Below the pieces are notes generated by a model. It did not search any database. It was not told where the DNA came from and saw only the letters and a list, made by a program, of their open reading frames with translations. A program made the position numbers and the translations under genes. This document shows positions 19,306 to 23,873 of a stretch of DNA of 23,873 bases, one piece after another (the stretch's first letter is position 1; every line of letters starts with the position of its first letter). The stretch comes from Gnetum montanum (lineage: Eukaryota > Streptophyta > Gnetopsida > Gnetales > Gnetaceae), in the NCBI GenBank assembly GCA_015680685.1, contig MNCI01035165.1:360088-383960 (forward strand), written 5' to 3'.

Positions 19306-20130
19306 CTTGAAAGTAAAGGAATTTTATGTGAGTTTGTGGAAAAAATAAGAGCCAAATAAAAGTCAAAAAGATGTAGAATGATGACAACAATATGAAAGAG
19401 GATATGTTTTGCCAATTGGAAGCAATTAGGGCATATCGGATGAGTTCTTTGAGGATGTTTTAATGCCAAACAAAGTACAACTTGATGCTATAATGCTATT
19501 AAGATGATTAATCATGTAAGAGGTCCATGGTTAGGGATTTTAACTTAAGGTATACTAAAGGAATGCAAGTGGGTCCTACACAAAGCAAACATATGCCTAT
19601 TATGCCCTTGCATACCTTCATTGCAAGGAGTCTATCTAGACTAAGAATGATGAATGATTGTTTTAATACCATAGAAATTGAAGGAATTGCTTCAAAGGTT
19701 ATGCAATGTAGAAAACAAAATTGACCAATTTTTCATGGTATGAGGTAGTTAGGTAGTAGAAAATAAAGTGAGTAAGTGGTAGAGAGAGAGAATTCTGGAT
19801 GAAGAATCTACATCTTGATCACATGAGATCCTTGGGTGGAAATTATGATTAAGATGATTTGATACTAGTTTTTTCCAAGTCTAGAAAAATTTCATTCCAT
19901 TCATAATGACCTTGCATTAACATATTATTCCTCTTTGATGATCAAGAATTTATGACAACTCCAAAGGACAACCATCGCTCCAAAAGAAGAAGAAAAGAGA
20001 AGAAGAAAGCAGGTAGGGCCTTAGTCAGAAGGGTGCCTTTAGACATGGGTAACATGTCTTTCCAACTTTATAACTAGTGCTTGCAGTCCATTATTATGTC
20101 TAAGGGATGTGCTTTGAATTTTTATTCTTG
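19306..20130 (-). other. Third copy of the family-1 non-coding internal region
   Basis: No gene. Read on the minus strand it matches E0 (about 780-1330) and E1 (about 4960-4390). Conserved stretches are gtgcttgcagtccattatta with tctaagggatgtgctttgaa (plus strand, 20080-20122) and the ttatgcccttgcata block (19598-19612). It is cut by the E2 LTR at one end and by copy B at the other. The ORF at 19527-19724 is not supported by the other copies. Confidence 0.55.
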
Positions 20131-20742
20131 GCCACACAGTGTCATGCCTAACCTAATGGTTGATGACAATAGGGCTTGCCATGCCATTGCATGATAGGAT
20201 TATAGGGCTTGGCCATGCAGTGTTGCAGCCAGCCCAACGACTAGCCAAATGGGAGCTATTCCTCCCATGTAGCATTGCATTTTTATGTTATCGTCTATTT
20301 TGCTGCTCACCTTTGGTGCCCCACACATGCCACATGCCACTTGCCCCTTGTCATCTCTTGCTATCATGCACATTGCTTACTTTTCACCATCACCACCCTT
20401 TGCCACGTCATCCACCTTGCACCATGCATGCCCTTGGCTACCTTTTGCTATACCACCAACATTGTCGGTGTTGTAGATCATTGCCCCCTTTAGCTTAACA
20501 TAGATACCAATGACACCATGGATAATTATCGACTTCGACACACTATGAACACCAATGGTGCCACATATTACTACACCTCTAGTGCATTGCAGATACCATT
20601 GATGTTGTAGATCATTGTTTCTTCTAGTGCCCTATGAACATTGATGGGGTTGCAAAACATTGCCCCTTCCAACATTCATCTAGTGCCACTACAGTGAAAC
20701 CCTTATCTTTGGGAATGTGTAGATTTGCGTAGATTCTACTTG
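20131..20742 (+). other. CT-rich spacer of copy B, no gene
   Basis: Low-complexity sequence with local repeats: ggccacacagtgtcatgcc/ggccatgcagtgttgcagcc (about 20130 and 20212), and a unit of about 100 bp with gttgtagatcattg (20469 and 20602). Overlapping ORFs at 20160-20498 and 20624-20812 reflect composition. It holds the same place as 9758-10467 in element A. Confidence 0.55.
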
Positions 20743-20826
20743 GGGCCATGCAGATCCTAGTGAGGGCCATGCTACCCCTTATGTGGGCCGTGCAAGCCCT
20801 GGGAGGGGTCACACATGCCTAGGTAA
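20743..20826 (+). repeat. 21-bp tandem array of copy B
   Basis: Four exact-length units start at 20743, 20764, 20785 and 20806 (for example gggccatgctaccccttatg and gggccgtgcaagccctggga). A degraded fifth may lie just before them. The consensus and period match the array at 10468-10677. Confidence 0.8.
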
Positions 20827-21222
20827 GAGGCTACCAAGGTTTCCTGTGTTGCATTGGCCAAAAGGACGTTGCTACCCACCTCCATTGTAGTAATTGCACC
20901 CCCCACCAATGCTCATTATTGTCACCACCCATTGCTAGGCTTCCTCTTGCCCACCATTGTTGTGCTTCCTACCCTCTGTCATAGTGTCTTGTCATGCCTT
21001 GCTTATTGGTCCAAAGCCCTACGATCATTGCCATTGTCTCTACACTGGCAACTGCCCTTGCCCTAGTGATAGGAAAATTTTTTATCAAACAATGGAAAAT
21101 TTGAAGTTCTCTATTAACCAATGGAAAATTCAAAAAATTTTGTTTGTTAGCTCATTAGTTTAAATTATGGGAAAATTTATTTTTAAAAATATAAATTTGG
21201 TGTGTTGGCAACATAGGAAATA
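20827..21222 (+). other. Spacer between array and 5S segment in copy B
   Basis: No gene. It is CT-rich to about 21065, then AT-rich with aatggaaaatt repeats (21091-21130), matching 10855-10900 of element A. The small ORFs here are compositional. Confidence 0.5.
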
Positions 21223-21301
21223 AGAACTTTAAAATTAAGTGTGCTCATCCTGGAGTAGTACTGAGATGGGTGACCTCTTGGGATGTCTTGTTTTTCATGC
21301 C
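21223..21301 (+). pseudogene. 5S rRNA-derived segment (copy B)
   Basis: Nearly gap-free alignment to the 3' two thirds of plant 5S rRNA: agaactttaaaattaag (A-box side), tgtgctcatcctggagtagt, then gagatgggtgacctcttggg (C box), then gatgtcttgtttttcatgcc. It is better kept than copy A in the gagtagtact stretch. The 5' third of the gene is missing in the same way, so the truncation predates the split of the copies. Confidence 0.85.
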
Positions 21302-22000
21302 AAAGGTTTTAGACCTCAAAAGCCATAACTTTTGATTTAGGAAGCCTTTTTCAATAAATGAAGAGTTTTTTCCTATAGATTTTAACATTCTATAAATAAT
21401 GGGGAAGTCAAATCTACCCCATATACCTCAAAAATTAGTTTTCACCCCTTGGCCAATATAGTGCCTTAAGACCCTCAAAAGCTTAATTTTAGCATAACTT
21501 GAGTATATGATGTCCTTTTTTAACATATGGATAGTCATTTACAATATTTTTCACCCTTCTAAACTTAATGGTAAGGATAGATTTATCATTTGTGTACTAG
21601 ATAATTTAATAACACCTTAAATTATGCCTTAAGATGCCATAACATAGACGAGCCAATCATACCTACCAATTTAATTATAGAGATTTATAATGTATCCTCT
21701 TAAAACTTGAGATTAAGGGCCTAACCTATGTAGATAGATAATCTTAGCTTCTTAAAACTTCTAGTTTGTCATTAGTACACTGTCGAACATAGTGTTCTTA
21801 AGAGGGGTTGAAAGGCTGTTAAGAATTAGATAATGGAGTCAATTAGTTAGTCAGTTGATGAACAAAAAATGGTCAAGAAGATGTATATTAATTTGTTTTA
21901 CAATCAAATAATATGGTAGAACAACATGGAGAGTCATAATCTCATTTAAACAAGATGTATGATACCTATAAAGAGTAATGGTCCAACAGAGAATCTAAGA
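21302..22000 (+). other. Conserved non-coding stretch upstream of the CCR4-like ORF (copy B)
   Basis: Matches 11117-11884 with insertions and deletions. Copy B has extra sequence around 21620-21780 and lacks the AT-rich expansion of copy A. No ORF or clear promoter is visible. Confidence 0.5.
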
Positions 22001-23144
22001 ATGAAAATGAAATTTGCAACATATAATGTGCTTGCAAGATCCCTAGTGAGTGAGAAGCAATAACCACTATGTCCATCATGGCCTTGAACTGGCATGAGTA
22101 TCGATACCCATGCATTTTAGTAGAGTTATAGGAGTTGGATGCTAATGTTTATGCCTACAAGAAGTCTTGCCATGGGAGTTTCTATATCAATTCAAATTAG
22201 ACTTGGAAAAGATGGGATATAGAGGTATTTATAAGCAAAAAGATTCTTGTGGAAGTTCTTCTTTTGATCCACACAAATTAGCCTATTGCAAAAATCACAA
22301 CATGGATGGTAGTGCAATATTGTATAAAGAAGCTAAGTTTGAATTTGTATAAATATTCAAATAGAGTTTTGAAATTAAGATTTTTGAAATTCTAGAAATT
22401 TAAGCCATGGGAAAGAAAGAATGATCAAGATTTTGGAAAGGTTACAGAGCCTTGGCATTGACACTAAAAATCCATCTATTAGGAAGATGTGTATGTATAC
22501 TCAACACACATTTAATTTCCAAATCAACATTTTTAGATTTTAGACTATGTCAAGGAGCATACTTGATTAAGTAAACAGAAGAAAGTTTGAAAAATAAGTT
22601 ATTCATAAGCTAAATTGATCCAGTGCCAATTGTTCTTTGTGAAGATTTTAATGAGAAAGTTGGAAGTAGTGTTTATCAATTCTTAAAACATGGATGTGTA
22701 AAGGAATCCTTGGAAGATGAACCTAATTTGAAGAAGTTGTTTCCATCAATTCAACATATAATTCCATTTGTCAGTGCATATGATGCTTACTTTGAATTTG
22801 CAATAGATAAATTAGATCACAGAATTCATGAACAAATGATGTTGATGGATAGTTCTCGTCAAGAATCATAGTTTACTAATTATTCTACTCTGATTAATGA
22901 GGATGGGTCAACAACATTCTTCATTAAGATCCTAGATTATATTTGGTACAATGTTTGATTCTTCCAAGTCATCAAGTTATTGGAGTTGATTTCTAAAGAA
23001 GAAGTTGAGAAGAATTAAGATTAATCCCTTCCATCTCGAACAAGATCATCTGATCACATACCACTTATGGTAGAATTATAGTTACTCCCATCAATTCATA
23101 AGGTTAATCAAGATTAGGAATTATCTCATCCTTACTTTTATTGA
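22001..23144 (+). pseudogene. Captured CCR4/Angel-like EEP nuclease, decayed (copy B)
   Basis: The more complete copy. The start is taken at the ATG at 22001 (MKMKFATYNVLARSLVS), which keeps the N-terminal YN(I/V)LA strand of CCR4-type EEP enzymes. After a one-base deletion near 22148 (GTTTATGC for V-L-C), a single frame runs to 23144: LQEVLPWEFLYQ, MGYRGIYKQK, MDGSAILYKEAKFEF, GRCVCILNTHLIS, VPIVLCEDFNEKVGSSVYQF, LDYIWYN and SSDHIPLMVEL. Catalytic-type residues Glu (LQE), Asp and Asn (DFN), Asp (LDY) and Asp-His (SDH) are present, but the Gly of GDFN is Glu. About nine in-frame stops interrupt it, mostly where CAA, CAG or TGG is expected. The length matches one EEP domain (about 350 residues) with no Leu-rich repeats and no intron. 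The LLEL...LPS...SDHIP ending resembles CCR4a/CNOT6-type enzymes, but the subfamily is not settled. Confidence 0.88.
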
Positions 23145-23459
23145 TAAATCTTATTATTTAATTTATATTTTAATTAGATATGTAAAATATCTATGGTAAT
23201 GGAAGTTGGGAATAAAGGATTTTCCCATCTTCACTTGGGTAACCAGATACAAGTTGCACTTTGTGTGAGCCTCGTTAGGACTGGTGATTGGTGGTTGGTA
23301 GATCTTTAATTCATATCTTGTCATTATCTTAGAAAATGAGATAAGTATTGATGACATAATATTTAATACTTATATATATATTCTTCTCCCATATATTTTG
23401 TTTATAGAATAAACAAGAAACAACTTCAAGTTCAAAGGAGAAATTAAATTATTGGAGTA
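23145..23459 (+). other. 3' untranslated region of copy B, truncated
   Basis: Matches 12986-13300 of element A, including ggtggttggtagatctttaa and caacttcaagttcaaaggag. It stops at ttattggagta, where element A continues for about 90 bases to its purine tract and LTR. No gene. Confidence 0.6.
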
Positions 23460-23466
23460 TGGGTGC

Positions 23467-23873
23467 TGATGAGACGCGATATGCACAAGCCGCGATATCG
23501 CATACCCTACGATATCGCATACGTGATATCGCAGTCAGCTGCCAAATCTATAAATAAGAGGCAGCACTCCCCTCATTTGAAATAATAGGCTAGAAGTAGC
23601 GAAGCTCTAGCAGATTGATCACCCCAGAGATAGAATATTTTCCATGTGCCTGCAGTAGGAGTCCCCCAAGTGAACAGTTCTTTATTCGAGCAGCTTTGTA
23701 CCTGAACGCAAGTTGTGTATGGCAATAAAGATGAGCTTTGTGGATAAACCTTGCAGTGCATGGATAGGTTTATTTAATGTTATTTATTGCTTTCCTAGTA
23801 ACGCGGCATGAGTACGACTTGGTTACGAGCATTGATGAATGTGTACGGCTAGCCAAGGAATCAGCTACTCATC
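23467..23873 (+). repeat. Family-1 LTR of E4 (cut by window end)
   Basis: Starts TGATGAGACGCG and has four GATATC-type sites (23473-23535) and a TATA box, tataaata, at 23549-23556. It then matches the E0 LTR closely (tagaatattttccatgtgcc; ataaaccttgcagtgcatgg). No purine tract or family-1 internal end precedes it; upstream is the 3' untranslated region of copy B. It is therefore a 5' LTR or a solo LTR of an element inserted into copy B. The ORF at 23573-23761 on the other strand is not supported. Confidence 0.75.

Larger units (their letters stand above)
20131..23459 (+). mobile_element. Copy B of the element A interior (both LTRs missing)
   Basis: It is collinear with 9780-13300 of element A: CT-rich spacer, 21-bp array, 5S-derived segment, non-coding stretch, CCR4-like ORF and 3' untranslated region. 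The left edge falls within the spacer. The right edge stops at ttattggagta where the LTR of E4 begins. The two copies agree roughly 85% by eye in the ORF and much less in the spacer. No LTR of the A type is present, so the ends were lost or replaced by later insertions. Confidence 0.75.

Noticed and set aside
20160-20498. ORFs rich in His, Cys and Pro in the copy B spacer
   Set aside because: They are low-complexity CT-rich sequence with open frames caused by composition, and they are not kept in element A.
22001-23144. LINE-type endonuclease as the identity of the EEP ORF
   Set aside because: LINE endonucleases share GDFN and SDH motifs, but the YNVLA start, MDGxAIxYKEAKFE, NTHL, LDYIW and the LLEL...SDHIP ending follow CCR4-type enzymes. 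No reverse transcriptase follows it.
2024-23873. The LTRs at 2024 and 23467 as the two ends of one 21-kb element
   Set aside because: The first is preceded by a polypurine tract and internal 3' sequence. The second follows the copy B 3' region with no purine tract, so they belong to different insertions.

Overview
The window looks like repeat-rich, gene-poor nuclear DNA of a seed plant with a large genome. A gymnosperm is plausible, but the sequence does not prove it. I see no intact host gene. Nearly all 23.9 kb can be read as old, mutated, partly nested LTR retrotransposons. Support for a plant: a tRNA-iMet primer-binding site, a plant-type gypsy Gag with an Athila-like zinc knuckle, 5S-rRNA-derived segments, and stops that mostly sit where CAA, CAG, CGA or TGG is expected. 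A single N at 435 between near-identical 57-bp copies points to a draft assembly join.

Layout. (1) 1-2023, plus strand: internal 3' part of family-1 element E0, non-coding, followed by its LTR from 2024. (2) 2776-14821, minus strand: family-1 element E1. Its 3' LTR is 2776-3379, then a non-coding region, a decayed gag (about 6250-8044), a leader, and a 5' LTR at 14239-14821. No pol was recognised. (3) 8173-13965, plus strand: element A, inserted into the leader of E1. It has two LTRs, a primer-binding site and a polypurine tract, but no recognisable gag or pol. (4) About 14822-19305, minus strand: element E2, a family-1-like element with a long decayed ORF of unknown type. (5) 19306-20130: another copy of the family-1 non-coding region. 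(6) 20131-23459, plus strand: copy B of the element A interior. (7) 23467 to the end: start of a further family-1 LTR (E4) that cuts off copy B.

Main finding. The interiors of A and B both carry a decayed, intron-less gene for an endonuclease/exonuclease/phosphatase (EEP) enzyme of the CCR4/Angel/nocturnin mRNA-deadenylase type. In both copies it follows a CT-rich spacer, a 21-bp tandem array and a piece of 5S rRNA. A is framed by LTRs, so this looks like a non-autonomous LTR retrotransposon family that captured a cellular deadenylase mRNA and multiplied with it. Neither copy can make the full protein now. E1 (gag without pol) and E2 (an unidentified protein ending in a coiled coil) suggest that several element types here depended on enzymes supplied in trans.
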